A DNA stretch of 64,000 nucleotides from Bacillota bacterium (GCA_014896355.1 JADBKO010000006.1:1-64000); one strand, 5' to 3'. Positions 8,678 through 17,065 are shown, numbered from the stretch's first letter. Translations and numbers: made by a program. The notes: generated by a model not told the origin, from the letters alone.

Positions 8678-9679
8678 TCAGCGCGTTGCGACTGCCGCCG
8701 GCTCCCTGTCCTGCCCTAACGCCACCTGGACGGCACCGATCACCCCTGCGTCGCCGCCCAGAGCCGCAGGCACTACTTCCACTGCGCTGGCCACCGCAGC
8801 CAGCGCCCTCTGGCTCAACACCTGGCGCACGCGCGCGAAGAGCGGCTCCCCCATCTTGGCCACGCCGCCGCCGATGATGATCATCTCGGGGTCCAGCAGA
8901 TTGGCGACATTGGCCACGCCCAGCCCCAGGTAATAACCGGTCCGCTCCACCAGCTCGCGGCAACCTTCGTCCCCCTGCTGCGCCGCCTGGGCTACAGTTT
9001 CGGCGTTGACCTTCTCCGGGTCCTGCTCCACCAGCTGCGCCAAAATCGGCGTCCGGCCGGCGATCATCATGCTGCGCCCATCCCGGGCCATGGCGGTGCC
9101 GGAAGCCACGGCCTCCAGGCAGCCTCGGTTGCCACAGCCGCATACAGGCCCGCCGGGTTCAATGGTCATGTGGCCGATCTCTCCGGCAAAGTCGTGGGCG
9201 CCCCGGTAGATCCGGCCGTCGATGATGATGCCCCCGCCGATGCCGGTACTCACCGTGATGTACACCACATGGCGGCGGCCCTGGCCGGCTCCCAGCCGGG
9301 CCTCGCCCAGGCCGGCGGCATTGGCGTCATTTTCCAGGAAGACCGGGACGTGAAATTCCTGCTGCAGGATGTCCGTCACCGGCACATTGCGGAACGGGAG
9401 ATTGGGCGCGAACACCACCACGCCGCGGCGGGTGTCCAGGGGGCCGGGGGAGCCGACGCCGATGCCGATCAACTGGGCCGGGCTGGCGTCCACGTCCTCC
9501 AAGAGCTGGCGGATGCCCGCCTTGATGCGATCCATGACCGCCTCGGCGCCGTCCTCCCCGCCCGTTGGAAAGGTATGTTTGGACAGAATGTGGCCTTCCG
9601 CGTCGGCGATGGCGCTGGCCACCTTGGTCCCTCCCAGATCCACGCCGATGGCAAAGCGCTGTTTCGCGGGTGTGATCAT
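8678..9679 (-). CDS. ROK-family sugar kinase (probable glucokinase)
   Basis: A 333-residue ROK kinase. DLGGTKVASAIAD near the N-terminus is the ATP phosphate loop, LENDANAAGLGEA contains the catalytic aspartate, and CGCGNRGCLEAVASG is the zinc-binding and ROK signature. The intact length and lack of a helix-turn-helix make it an enzyme rather than a ROK repressor. It follows the phosphoglucose/phosphomannose isomerase gene by 26 nt, which favours a hexokinase/glucokinase role feeding that isomerase. GGGGGGAGG lies about 11 nt before the ATG. Confidence 0.88.
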   Translation of the reverse strand: MITPAKQRFAIGVDLGGTKVASAIADAEGHILSKHTFPTGGEDGAEAVMDRIKAGIRQLLEDVDASPAQLIGIGVGSPGPLDTRRGVVVFAPNLPFRNVPVTDILQQEFHVPVFLENDANAAGLGEARLGAGQGRRHVVYITVSTGIGGGIIIDGRIYRGAHDFAGEIGHMTIEPGGPVCGCGNRGCLEAVASGTAMARDGRSMMIAGRTPILAQLVEQDPEKVNAETVAQAAQQGDEGCRELVERTGYYLGLGVANVANLLDPEMIIIGGGVAKMGEPLFARVRQVLSQRALAAVASAVEVVPAALGGDAGVIGAVQVALGQDREPAAVATR

Positions 9680-9705
9680 GGCTGCCGATCCTCCCCCCGG
9701 CGGAC

Positions 9706-10767
9706 TCAGACTGTGGCCAACTGGCTCTTCAGGAAATCGATGACCCGTACCGGGAAGGGATCGATTCCATACATGATGGCCAGATAATAGGTGGTGAAGT
9801 CACCCACGTAAACCAGGGACAGCAGCCGTGCCAAAGGCGAGGTGCCCACGGACCAGACCTCGTTGATCCCGGCCACATGCGGACGCATGATCTGAGCCGT
9901 CACGTCCATGCGTTTGCTGATTTTAACGGAATCTTCCCGGTCCCGCAGAAGCACGACCTGCACCTCTTGCGTCAGACGCTCCGGCGCCTCCCAGCCCACG
10001 GTCTCATTGTGGTTCAGCTCCGGGAAAGCGTTCCAGAAGCCCAGGGCTTTGGCGTTTTCATTCAGCTGGGTTTTCCAGCGCATGGCCGCCACGCCGCGCC
10101 ATTTCTCACCCCCGTACACCAGGGGGATCTTGCCGAAAAACAGCTCCGCCAGCTGCTTGGCCCGGTTCTGAGCCGTCGGCACCGCGGGCCCCAGTTCGTT
10201 GCGCTGGTCCTGCAGGACCTGGATGGCCTCGTCCACCCAGTTGCTGTGATCAGCCACCAGGCCCATGCGCCCCATCATCACAAAAAGTGGCACCATGGAA
10301 TAGCCCAAAGCTGCCCGGGGCGGCAACCCCGCCGGGATGAGGCACAGAGGAACGCCGTCCCGTTTGGCCCGCTCCGCCAGCTTTCCGCCGGTGGTGATGG
10401 CCACCACTTGCGCCCCCCGCTGGCGGGCTGCATCATATCCGGAGAGGGTTTCTTCCGTATTGCCGGAGTAGCTGGACGCCACCACCAGCGTATCCTGGTT
10501 CACCCAGGCAGGCAGGTCATAATCCCGGTTCACCTGCATGGGAACCTTCAGCTCACCCTCCAGCAGGGAGCGGACCAGATCCCCGCCGATGGCGGACCCA
10601 CCCATCCCCAGCACCACGGCGTTGCGGGGCTTGAACTGGGCAGGCCAAGCCACCTTCTCTGCAATCTCCCGCGCCTCCTGGCACTGCTCCGGCAGCCGGA
10701 AGATCAACTCTCCCATTCCCTGGGGATCTCCGGCCCGCAAAGTCTCCATATTATCCAACTTGCTCAA
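9706..10767 (-). CDS. Bifunctional phosphoglucose/phosphomannose isomerase
   Basis: A 353-residue SIS-fold isomerase interconverting glucose-6-P or mannose-6-P with fructose-6-P. Key segments are GMGGSAIGGDLVRSLL, SSYSGNTEETLSGYDAA (phosphate binding) and ELNHNETVGWEAP (the catalytic Glu/His region of the archaeal-type PGI/PMI family). I place the start at TTG 10767, with AAGGAAGG about 9 nt upstream. The longer open frame to 10860 runs into the terminator hairpin of the preceding gene and is unlikely. It forms a two-gene unit with the downstream ROK kinase. Confidence 0.88.
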   Translation of the reverse strand: MSKLDNMETLRAGDPQGMGELIFRLPEQCQEAREIAEKVAWPAQFKPRNAVVLGMGGSAIGGDLVRSLLEGELKVPMQVNRDYDLPAWVNQDTLVVASSYSGNTEETLSGYDAARQRGAQVVAITTGGKLAERAKRDGVPLCLIPAGLPPRAALGYSMVPLFVMMGRMGLVADHSNWVDEAIQVLQDQRNELGPAVPTAQNRAKQLAELFFGKIPLVYGGEKWRGVAAMRWKTQLNENAKALGFWNAFPELNHNETVGWEAPERLTQEVQVVLLRDREDSVKISKRMDVTAQIMRPHVAGINEVWSVGTSPLARLLSLVYVGDFTTYYLAIMYGIDPFPVRVIDFLKSQLATV

Positions 10768-10850
10768 CGCCAGTTCCTTCCTTTCACTGGGATGCGCCAC
10801 CGCCTCCCGTAATTTCGCGGCACGTCCTAGTTTTCCTCCCTGGCTACAGG

Positions 10851-10885
10851 CACAAAACAACGGCCGGGGAAAACCCCCAGCCGTT
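10851..10885 (-). terminator. Rho-independent terminator for the porin-like gene
   Basis: On the minus strand AACGGC and GCCGTT close a stem that continues with GGGG/CCCC around a four-base loop, then TTGTTTTGTG follows. It lies between the barrel-protein gene and the isomerase gene. Confidence 0.75.
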
Positions 10886-10915
10886 GCTGCCCCTGGTTGA
10901 TCCGCAACCGGCTGC

Positions 10916-10952
10916 GCCGGCCGCCCGGGCTTTGTGGGCCCGGGCGGCCGGC
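10916..10952 (-). terminator. Perfect 15-bp GC hairpin after the porin-like gene
   Basis: GCCGGCCGCCCGGGC and its exact complement are separated by 7 nt, 19 nt past the porin stop codon. There is no U-run; it probably works with the U-tailed hairpin just downstream at 10851-10885, or protects the 3' end of an abundant transcript. Confidence 0.6.
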
Positions 10953-10970
10953 GCTGGCCTTACCGGCGTC

Positions 10971-12230
10971 TCAGAACGTCATCTTCAGGCCGGCGCTGGC
11001 GCTGGCCGTCCCATTCGCATAGTTCAGGCCGAAGTCCATGCCGTTGGGGGCGGTGTAGTCCGCGCCGATGCTGTAGCTGGTGACGCGCTGAGTGTTGAAC
11101 TGCAGGTCGCCGCTGAACTTGATGTTGGGCAGCTGCGGGATCACGTTGAGGGTGGTGTCCGCAGACAGCTCGTTCGTCAGCGCCTGGTTCTCATAGGTGC
11201 CCGTGTACTTGCCGTTGATGGCCAGGCCCGCCACGTTCACCGTGGTGCCGAGAGAGCCCACGATCTTGTGGAGTTCCAGACTCTGATCATAGGAGGCCGT
11301 CACCGGCAAGCCCATGATCTGCGTCTCGGCGCCCAGGCTGAAGCCCAGGTCCGTGGCGGGGCGGGTGTCATCGGTGGCCGCGTAGTACGGTTTGAAGTCC
11401 TTCGAGCCCTGGCCCCGCACACCAGCGGTCAGCTTCACATTGGGAAGGGTGGTCACGGTAGCGTCCAGACGGGCGCCCCAGTGATCCGCCGGAGCTGCCT
11501 GGAAGTTCTCATCGCCGGCCACCAGGCCCTTGAGTTCCACACCCGGCAGCACGGTGGCGGTGGCGCCTGCATCCCAAGCATACTTCCCGGCATTGTTGAT
11601 AACAGTGCCGTTCAGGCCAATGCCTGCCACGTTGGCCTTGGCAGCCACGCCCATCACGCGGGCGGTGGTGGAAGGCCAGGTGTAGAACAGGTCAGCCGAT
11701 ACGGGGCCAACGGGGACGCCTTCCACCATGACCGCCTTCTGGGTGCCCAGAGCGGCCACCAGAGGATCCTTGCTGATCTCCACGTCGCCGATGCTGGTGG
11801 TCAGGACCGGCCCACCCATCCAGAAGGAGCCCACGGTCTGCAGATACGCCTGGTCAATACGGAGGCCACCCATGATCGGTTGGCCGTTCGCATCGTTTTT
11901 CTGACCGTTGTTGGGCTCCGTCACCGGGGTCAGGCCGGCGAAGTTCGTGCCGTCCGGCAAACCGTCGCCGTTGGCGTCGTCCATGCCGATGGTCCACGGA
12001 GAAAGCTTCAGGACCGCCTTGACCTGCTGGTTGGCAATCTCGGTGCCCAGGCCCAGGCTGAGCCAGCCCAGGCTGTTGTACTTGGCAGGCTGCTGGCCAG
12101 CGTTGAGCTGCTGGCTGACGCTGAACTGGGTGCCCATTTCGCCGCTGATGGTCACGTTGGACGCTGCCAAAGCAGCGCCGCTCAGTGCCAGGACGAGGGC
12201 CGCAGATAGCGCGATTGCCCACTTCTTCAT
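10971..12230 (-). CDS. Secreted porin-like beta-barrel protein, probable outer membrane
   Basis: A 419-residue protein with a clear signal peptide (MKKWAIALSAALVLALSGAALA, cleavage near residue 23). The mature chain alternates polar and hydrophobic residues and has Gly/Asn-rich turns throughout, with no soluble enzyme motif. It ends SASAGLKMTF; the C-terminal aromatic residue after an amphipathic strand is the usual recognition signal of BamA-inserted barrels. An acidic loop DDANGDGLPDG near residues 83-93 may bind calcium. I do not recognise a named family and saw no SLH domain, so it is not an OmpM-type protein. AAGGGGG lies 11 nt before the ATG. Strong terminators at both downstream hairpins and a 660-bp upstream region suggest a highly expressed single gene. 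Confidence 0.75.
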   Translation of the reverse strand: MKKWAIALSAALVLALSGAALAASNVTISGEMGTQFSVSQQLNAGQQPAKYNSLGWLSLGLGTEIANQQVKAVLKLSPWTIGMDDANGDGLPDGTNFAGLTPVTEPNNGQKNDANGQPIMGGLRIDQAYLQTVGSFWMGGPVLTTSIGDVEISKDPLVAALGTQKAVMVEGVPVGPVSADLFYTWPSTTARVMGVAAKANVAGIGLNGTVINNAGKYAWDAGATATVLPGVELKGLVAGDENFQAAPADHWGARLDATVTTLPNVKLTAGVRGQGSKDFKPYYAATDDTRPATDLGFSLGAETQIMGLPVTASYDQSLELHKIVGSLGTTVNVAGLAINGKYTGTYENQALTNELSADTTLNVIPQLPNIKFSGDLQFNTQRVTSYSIGADYTAPNGMDFGLNYANGTASASAGLKMTF

Positions 12231-12891
12231 ACTGTGAATGTCCCCCTTAGTTGTTGCGATGCGTTGTGCATTGTTGAACCGTGTTTGCTATGAAGAGATG
12301 TTGCGAATAATCGCTTCGTGCAGTGCTGCCTCTGGGGAACCGGGTAGTTTCCAGGTTGCCTGCCCTTTTCCCCTGTTGCGTCTCTTGCTGCGATGTATTA
12401 CCACTCCCGCAGTCTCCGGGGTCTGCTGGGGGAGGCACCTCCTTCCGCACCCCGCTGCAGGATGTGATAACCGAGATGGGCCTGCTGCAACCGAGTGCTG
12501 CCAACGAGCTATTCCGCTGTCAAGGTACAGCCCGGCTGCGCCGGCTGGCAACGGCGGAAAAGGCGGCGTAGGGGCGGTCTCCAGATCTTTTCCTGGAAAT
12601 CAATGTCACGTAACTTGTAACATGACCGCTCCAACGTGGCCCTTGCCGCCGTTGTTCGCTGCTATATTTCTCGGCGCTTTGTGTCATTCCTGCCGGGGTT
12701 GTGTTACAACTTCTACCAAACCAGGAAATCAGGAGGGTATAGATTGGAACAGAAGGTTATCTGTAGCTTGAAATGGAAGGTTATGGGACCCGGACTAAAT
12801 TTCGTGGTCCGCCTCACCTCCGCCGCAGGCGGAATCGAGGCCCGCTCCCCCCGGTGGCGCCCAGCAGCTTCTCGACGCAGCCGCCGGGGCC
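12231..12891. other. 661-bp non-coding region upstream of the porin-like gene
   Basis: No convincing gene on either strand. It is less GC-rich than its surroundings and must contain the porin promoter, but I find no clean -35/-10 pair. The octamer TTGTAACA occurs on the plus strand at 12615-12622 and inverted at 12702-12709, where it forms a 13-bp palindrome GTTGT-GTT-ACAAC (12699-12711). A TCCGCC/GGCGGA hairpin sits near 12818-12832, 3' of the HAD gene, without a U-tract. A small plus-strand frame from TTG 12743 has a good GGAGG but no similarity I recognise. Confidence 0.5.
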
Positions 12892-13746
12892 TCAGCCCAG
12901 GATGTACTTTTCCACTGCCTCCGCCACCCCGTCGTGGTCATGATCCCCCGTGACCCGGCCTACGGCCTCCTGAACCGCCGCCGGCGCGTTCCCCATGGCC
13001 ACGCCGAGGCCGGCGTAGCGCAACATCTCCATATCGTTGTAGCTGTCGCCCAGGGCCATGACCTGTTCGGGCTGCAGCCCCAGGGTCCCTGCCAGCCACG
13101 CCAGGGCCTCCCCTTTGTCTACGCCCGCGCTCATCATTTCCACAAAACGGGACTTGGACCCCGTCACGTGGGCGGCGCCACCGGCGACCTCCTGGAAAAA
13201 GCGCCGCCAGAACGGCGCCTTCCCTTCCGGCACCACGCACAAGAGCTTATCCGGGTCCTGGCCCCGGGCCTTCAGGCAGGCAGCCACGTCCCCCACGACC
13301 TGGGCCTTGACGCCGGCCACCCGCTCATAGTAGCGGACCGCCTCGCCCTCCTCCGCCACCAGAAGATCGTCATGGATGTAGGCATGAATGTCGATGGAGC
13401 GCCGCTGAGCCTCACGCACCAGCTTCAGCGCCAAAGGCAGGGGCAGGGGCCGGCGCCGCAGAATCCTGCCGTCCCCCACCCCGCGTACCGTGGCCCCGTT
13501 ATAGCAGATCATGGGCCCGTCCAGACCCAGCAACCGGGCGAACGGCAGCGCGGAGATGAACATGCGGCCGGTGGCCAAAACCACCTGCACCCCCCGCTCC
13601 CGGGCCCGCCGTAAAGCCTGCTGGGACCGGGGGGAAATCCGCAGATCCGACGTCAGTAGTGTATCATCCAAATCTACAGCCAAAAGGCGGATGGGCTGTT
13701 CCCATCCGCCTGGAATGCGTTCCATCCCGGCCTGCCATGACTGCAC
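12892..13746 (-). CDS. Cof-type HAD-superfamily phosphatase
   Basis: A 284-residue HAD hydrolase of the Cof subfamily. Motif I is DLDDT near the N-terminus, motif II is LATGR, motif III is a lysine in the region following the cap domain, and motif IV is GDSYNDMEML. These enzymes dephosphorylate small phosphorylated metabolites; the substrate cannot be read here. It starts at GTG 13746 with GGAGG 10 nt upstream. It is 106 nt downstream of the YvlD-like gene on the same strand and could be co-transcribed with that operon. Confidence 0.85.
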   Translation of the reverse strand: MQSWQAGMERIPGGWEQPIRLLAVDLDDTLLTSDLRISPRSQQALRRARERGVQVVLATGRMFISALPFARLLGLDGPMICYNGATVRGVGDGRILRRRPLPLPLALKLVREAQRRSIDIHAYIHDDLLVAEEGEAVRYYERVAGVKAQVVGDVAACLKARGQDPDKLLCVVPEGKAPFWRRFFQEVAGGAAHVTGSKSRFVEMMSAGVDKGEALAWLAGTLGLQPEQVMALGDSYNDMEMLRYAGLGVAMGNAPAAVQEAVGRVTGDHDHDGVAEAVEKYILG

Positions 13747-13852
13747 GTTACGTATTCCTCCATGCGGCGGTCCGTCCCCGCCCAGCAGATCCCGTCCCCC
13801 GCCAGCGGGCTGTACCCCGGTAGCCGCCGCGCTTTGTCAACGCCCTTGCCGG

Positions 13853-14206
13853 CTAGCGTTCCTGGTCCCGGACCAGGGACGTCAGCACCGCACTGATGAT
13901 GGACAACAAAATGGATCCCCAGAACGCGGCCCAAAACCCCAGCACCTCGAAGCCCGGGGTTACCGCATCCACCATCAGGAGGATCAAGGCATTGAGCACA
14001 AACGTGAACAGCCCCAGGGTTAGAACATTGAGGGGCAGCGTCAAAAGCCGTAGCACCGGCCGGATCAAGGCATTGACGATGCCTAGGATAGCCGCTGCCA
14101 CCAGTGCTGCTCCAAAGCCTTCAATGCGGATGCCGTGGACAATCTGCGCCACCAACAAAAGTCCAAGAGCATTCGTCACCCAGCGGAAAATCAGCCCAGG
14201 TACCAT
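13853..14206 (-). CDS. YvlD-like small membrane protein (phage holin family 4)
   Basis: A 117-residue protein with four hydrophobic segments; the motif IVNALIRPVLRLLTLPLN, followed by a long hydrophobic FTFVLNALILLMVDA stretch, is the signature of the PF04020 family that includes B. subtilis YvlD. It is unrelated to phage lysis in practice. The start is ATG 14206 with GGGGGAG at 5-6 nt. As in yvlABCD, it is the last gene of the envelope operon, after a PspC and a DUF4097 gene. Function is unknown beyond membrane-stress association. Confidence 0.82.
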   Translation of the reverse strand: MVPGLIFRWVTNALGLLLVAQIVHGIRIEGFGAALVAAAILGIVNALIRPVLRLLTLPLNVLTLGLFTFVLNALILLMVDAVTPGFEVLGFWAAFWGSILLSIISAVLTSLVRDQER

Positions 14207-14297
14207 CCTTGCTCCCCCGCTTCCTCGGGCAGGCTCTGGCCGGCCGGACGATCTCTCCAGCCAAACCGTTGACGGCCCCGGGAAACACGGCGCCGGC

Positions 14298-14501
14298 TCA
14301 GGCCGGGCCGTCCCCTTCGGGCACCACCAACCACCAAAGGACATAAAGCAGAATACCGACTCCGAAATGAAAAGTCAAGATGCTGAGCCCCGCCCAGGCC
14401 AACCGGATCCAGGTGGGGTCCACGCCTACATATTCGCCCAACCCGCCACAAACCCCTGCCAGCATGCGGTTCCGCCGGCTCCGGTAGAGGCGCCCTCGCA
14501 T
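14298..14501 (-). CDS. PspC-domain membrane protein (YvlC-like)
   Basis: A 67-residue PspC protein. RLYRSRRNRMLAGVCGGLGE, followed by a GVDPTWIRL motif, is the diagnostic PspC N-terminus, then one hydrophobic membrane segment ending in WWLVVPEG. The start is ATG 14501 because AAGGGGGAGAG lies about 7 nt before it; the open frame to 14537 lacks such a site. PspC proteins act at the inner membrane in phage-shock or envelope-stress responses; in Bacillus the homologue is YvlC. Confidence 0.87.
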   Translation of the reverse strand: MRGRLYRSRRNRMLAGVCGGLGEYVGVDPTWIRLAWAGLSILTFHFGVGILLYVLWWLVVPEGDGPA

Positions 14502-14692
14502 GTGCCTCTCCCCCTTCTGCCCTACGGCCGGTTTCATTGTACGTGAAGGTCCCGCGGGGCGTCAAACGGGGCCGGCGCCACCCCTCCGCGCCACGACCCC
14601 GTGTTCTATCTTTGTGTGCTGAACGGCGCCCTCCCGGGCCTGGGCCCGGCAACCGGGGACTCCAGGGCCCCCCGGCCTGCCGTTCGCGCGGG

Positions 14693-15058
14693 TCACTCCA
14701 CATAGATTTCGACCTTGGCCCCTTCCGCATCCACGTCCACGATCTTGCCCTCAGCCCCCTCCTGGATGGCTTTCAGGATATCGTCCAAATCCAGATTCTG
14801 CTCTTCCAGATTCTTCATGACCCCCTTAGGGATGAACTTGAAGGCCATGCGGGCCAGGGAGAGCGGAATGTTGACATTCACGCGGCTGTTTTCTCCGTCG
14901 TCCACCCGGATGCGAAGAAAATGGGCACGGGCATTGCTCTGGGCCGCCGGACGCTCCGCCGCGGGGGGTTCCAGCGTATCCAAAAGCCGCGCAGCCTCTT
15001 CCACCGAAACCTTGCCGTCTTTCAGCATCTCCAGAATCTGGCGACGTTCTTCTTCCAT
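14693..15058 (-). CDS. SHOCT-like domain protein of the yvl-type operon
   Basis: A 121-residue soluble protein. The first 30 residues (ILEMLKDGKVSVEEAARLLD) are the short helical-pair module that also begins YvlB/LiaX proteins and ends the DUF2089 protein of this operon. The remainder contains a strand-rich part (ARAHFLRIRVDDGENSRVNV) and a helical part resembling the conserved C-terminal unit found with these domains. GGGAGG lies 9 nt upstream of the ATG. Role unknown; it probably interacts with the DUF4097 protein encoded just before it. Confidence 0.72.
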   Translation of the reverse strand: MEEERRQILEMLKDGKVSVEEAARLLDTLEPPAAERPAAQSNARAHFLRIRVDDGENSRVNVNIPLSLARMAFKFIPKGVMKNLEEQNLDLDDILKAIQEGAEGKIVDVDAEGAKVEIYVE

Positions 15059-15148
15059 CGTGGGTCGCCTCCCTTGCGCTTTGTTCTCTCTCCTGAGGCC
15101 CTCGCATTGCGTTGGCCTCGGCCTCAGTGCTCCAGATTGTTCCCCGCC

Positions 15149-16384
15149 TCACTCCCCAACGCTCACAGAGAGATCCCCGCTGGTGGTGCGGGCCGTGATC
15201 GTCAGCCCGCCACCAGCGCCCACCTGGCCCCGCCGGCGGCGCGAAGTGGCCTCCTCCACCTGGCCGTCCTGCGGAACCCACAGATCCCCCGAGGCGGTAC
15301 TCAGGTCGTAGGTGAAGGATGCGCCTACAGGCACGTGGATCCGGATGTCACCGCTGGTGGTGCTGGCGCTGATCTGGCCGGATTCCGCCCGCTCCAGGCG
15401 CAGCGTGATATCGCCGCTGCTGTCGCTGGCGGAGAGTACCTGCTGGGCCGCGCCTTCAACCCGGATGTCCCCGCTGACGGATCGCAGGTGTGCCTCCCGG
15501 CACTGCACTTGCCGCAGCCCCAAATCCCCGCTGAGGGTATATACGTCCAACTTTTGCCCGCGCACGTTTTCCACCGTGACGTCACCGGACTTGCACTCCA
15601 GAAGCAGATCTGTTTCGAAAGGGACATATACTTCCCAGTCACAGTCGCCGCGGATATGGTCCGGAGGATCCCCGGACCGGCCTGGATAGAGGGCCAACTC
15701 CATGGTGGACTGGTTTCCGGGCTGCGGGACAGCGGCGATCTGCCACTCCTCCGGTGCCGGCCCCAGCCAGCTCACGAACATGCCGCCACTACGGGCCGTC
15801 ACCTCTGCGTACGGTTTGTCCCAGCCCTGCACCCGGATATCGCCGCCCAGGGTGGAAATCCGCAGAGTTTTGCCGGCCATGTCCGGCAAAGTCTTATGCC
15901 AGGCGCCGCGGCCCCGGACCACCGTCCAGCTCCAGGCGGCGCCGGCGGCAGGGGCCCCAGGCCCGCTCCCGGACACCCCGTCCTGTTGGTCCATGGCGGG
16001 TTCCCTGCCGGATTTCAAGCCCGCCAGCGTTTCCTGGACCGCTTGCTCCACGATCTCGCCTATGCGGACGCCGATATCCGGAGTGAGCCGTTCCAGGCGC
16101 GAAAGGTCCTTGAGGCGCCGCAGCCCCCGCAGACTGGCGCGTAGCCCTCGCAGGCTGGCGCGCAGCTCCGCTGCCCGATCCAAAGGCTCCCGCGGGGACG
16201 CTTGCGGCGAAGACGGCGCGGCCGGCGCGGCCTCCGGCGGCTCGGCCAATGCGGCCTCCGGCGCCTGTACCGGTGGCTCCTCCGGTGGCGAGCCTTCCAG
16301 TGCGGCCAGCAGCTGTTCGGCTTCCTCGGGCGTCAGCCGCCCTTCCGCCACCATCTTGAGAATCAGAAGCCGTTCCTCATTCAT
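15149..16384 (-). CDS. DUF4097 beta-repeat protein with SHOCT-like N-terminus (YvlB/LiaX-like)
   Basis: A 411-residue protein. Residues 1-30 are the SHOCT-like module (ILKMVAEGRLTPEEAEQLL), then a low-complexity Pro/Ala/Glu linker to about residue 75 and a helical part. The C-terminal 220 residues are a right-handed strand repeat in which SGD/GDI recurs (SGDVTVENVRG, SGDIRVEG, SGDITLRLE, SGDIRIHVP, SGDLWVPQ, SGDLSVSVG), diagnostic of DUF4097. Homologues in Bacillus (YvlB) and Enterococcus (LiaX) sense or signal envelope stress. It begins 18 nt after the DUF2089 stop. Confidence 0.85.
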   Translation of the reverse strand: MNEERLLILKMVAEGRLTPEEAEQLLAALEGSPPEEPPVQAPEAALAEPPEAAPAAPSSPQASPREPLDRAAELRASLRGLRASLRGLRRLKDLSRLERLTPDIGVRIGEIVEQAVQETLAGLKSGREPAMDQQDGVSGSGPGAPAAGAAWSWTVVRGRGAWHKTLPDMAGKTLRISTLGGDIRVQGWDKPYAEVTARSGGMFVSWLGPAPEEWQIAAVPQPGNQSTMELALYPGRSGDPPDHIRGDCDWEVYVPFETDLLLECKSGDVTVENVRGQKLDVYTLSGDLGLRQVQCREAHLRSVSGDIRVEGAAQQVLSASDSSGDITLRLERAESGQISASTTSGDIRIHVPVGASFTYDLSTASGDLWVPQDGQVEEATSRRRRGQVGAGGGLTITARTTSGDLSVSVGE

Positions 16385-16402
16385 CCTCCCCCAGCCTCCC
16401 TT

Positions 16403-16792
16403 CTAGTGTTTCAGCTGCTTGAGGGCCTGTTCCGTATCGATCTCTCCGCGGCTCAAAGCCTCCAAAATGGCTTTGCGCCGCGCAGCTTGTGCTTCAGCGT
16501 CCTTGGCCTCGCTCTCCCGCTCCACCCGGTAACCTAAAGCCTCGATCACCTGGTCCAGGCGGCTGCGCACAGTAGGATAAGACATTCCCAGGACCCGCTC
16601 CACCTCTTTGATGTTCCCGCGGGAGGTCAGAAACACTTCCACAAAGCGCTGCTGCTCCCGATTGAGCTGGCAGAACCGGCAAGGCCGAAACTGCCCTTCA
16701 ATGGCTGTCCCACACTGTGTGCATCGCAGGCGCGTCACTTCCAGCGGCCCGTCACAAACGGGGCAGCGCCCCGGCGCCCCATACCGCGCCAT
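16403..16792 (-). CDS. DUF2089 zinc-ribbon/HTH regulator heading the yvl-like operon
   Basis: A 129-residue protein. An N-terminal zinc ribbon (CPVCDGPLEV, then CTQCGTAIEG, and a further CRFC), a helix-turn-helix similar to sigma region 4 (GNIKEVERVLGMSYPTVRSRL) and a C-terminal SHOCT-like helical pair (AILEALSRGEIDTEQALKQL) together define DUF2089. It is the first gene of the operon and the natural candidate for its regulator. AGGAGG lies 7 nt before the ATG and immediately after a 9-bp hairpin. Confidence 0.85.
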   Translation of the reverse strand: MARYGAPGRCPVCDGPLEVTRLRCTQCGTAIEGQFRPCRFCQLNREQQRFVEVFLTSRGNIKEVERVLGMSYPTVRSRLDQVIEALGYRVERESEAKDAEAQAARRKAILEALSRGEIDTEQALKQLKH

Positions 16793-16808
16793 GGTTCAAC
16801 CTCCTCTC

Positions 16809-16847
16809 AAAGGGGGCCTCCTCGAACGCCCCCTTTCTCTTGAAAGG
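16809..16847 (-). promoter_or_regulatory. Mutually exclusive leader hairpins before the DUF2089 gene
   Basis: In the transcript, CCUUUC-AAGA-GAAAGG (16847-16832) can form a 6-bp hairpin. AAAGGGGGC and GCCCCCUUU (16836-16809) can form a perfect 9-bp hairpin with a loop containing GAGGAG. They share the bases GAAAGG/AAAGG, so only one can exist at a time. The 9-bp stem ends just before the true ribosome site AGGAGG. This geometry suits translational or attenuation control but has not been tested. Confidence 0.5.
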
Positions 16848-17035
16848 CCCGGCCGGTCATGCTGCTCCTGGATTTCAGGCTGGGGCTCCCCTCCAAACCC
16901 CGTCCGCCCATGTTCCCTCCAGGTGGCCCCGCGGGCCGCCTGTCCGAGGCGGCAGCCCGCCGGCCCGGAGAGGGACAAGCCATGTCTACTTAACATTCAT
17001 GCGGCAGCAGTGAATACGTTTGCCCCTTCGCCTTG

Positions 17036-17065
17036 ATGATAGCTCAGGGGCATCAATAATGTCAA
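17036..17065 (-). promoter_or_regulatory. Sigma-A promoter of the yvl-like operon
   Basis: Minus-strand TTGACA at 17065-17060 and TATCAT at 17041-17036 with an 18-bp spacer, in a locally AT-rich stretch. The -35 is a perfect consensus match and the -10 is 5 of 6. Confidence 0.75.

Noticed and set aside
12743-12953. A small plus-strand gene from TTG 12743 with AGGAGGG upstream.
   Set aside because: It runs antisense into the end of the HAD gene, its product turns Arg/Pro/Ser-rich, and nothing in it is recognisable. I could not tell it from chance.
13853-14206. A prophage holin gene.
   Set aside because: The family name is misleading; the gene sits in a yvl-type operon with PspC and DUF4097 and no phage genes are nearby.
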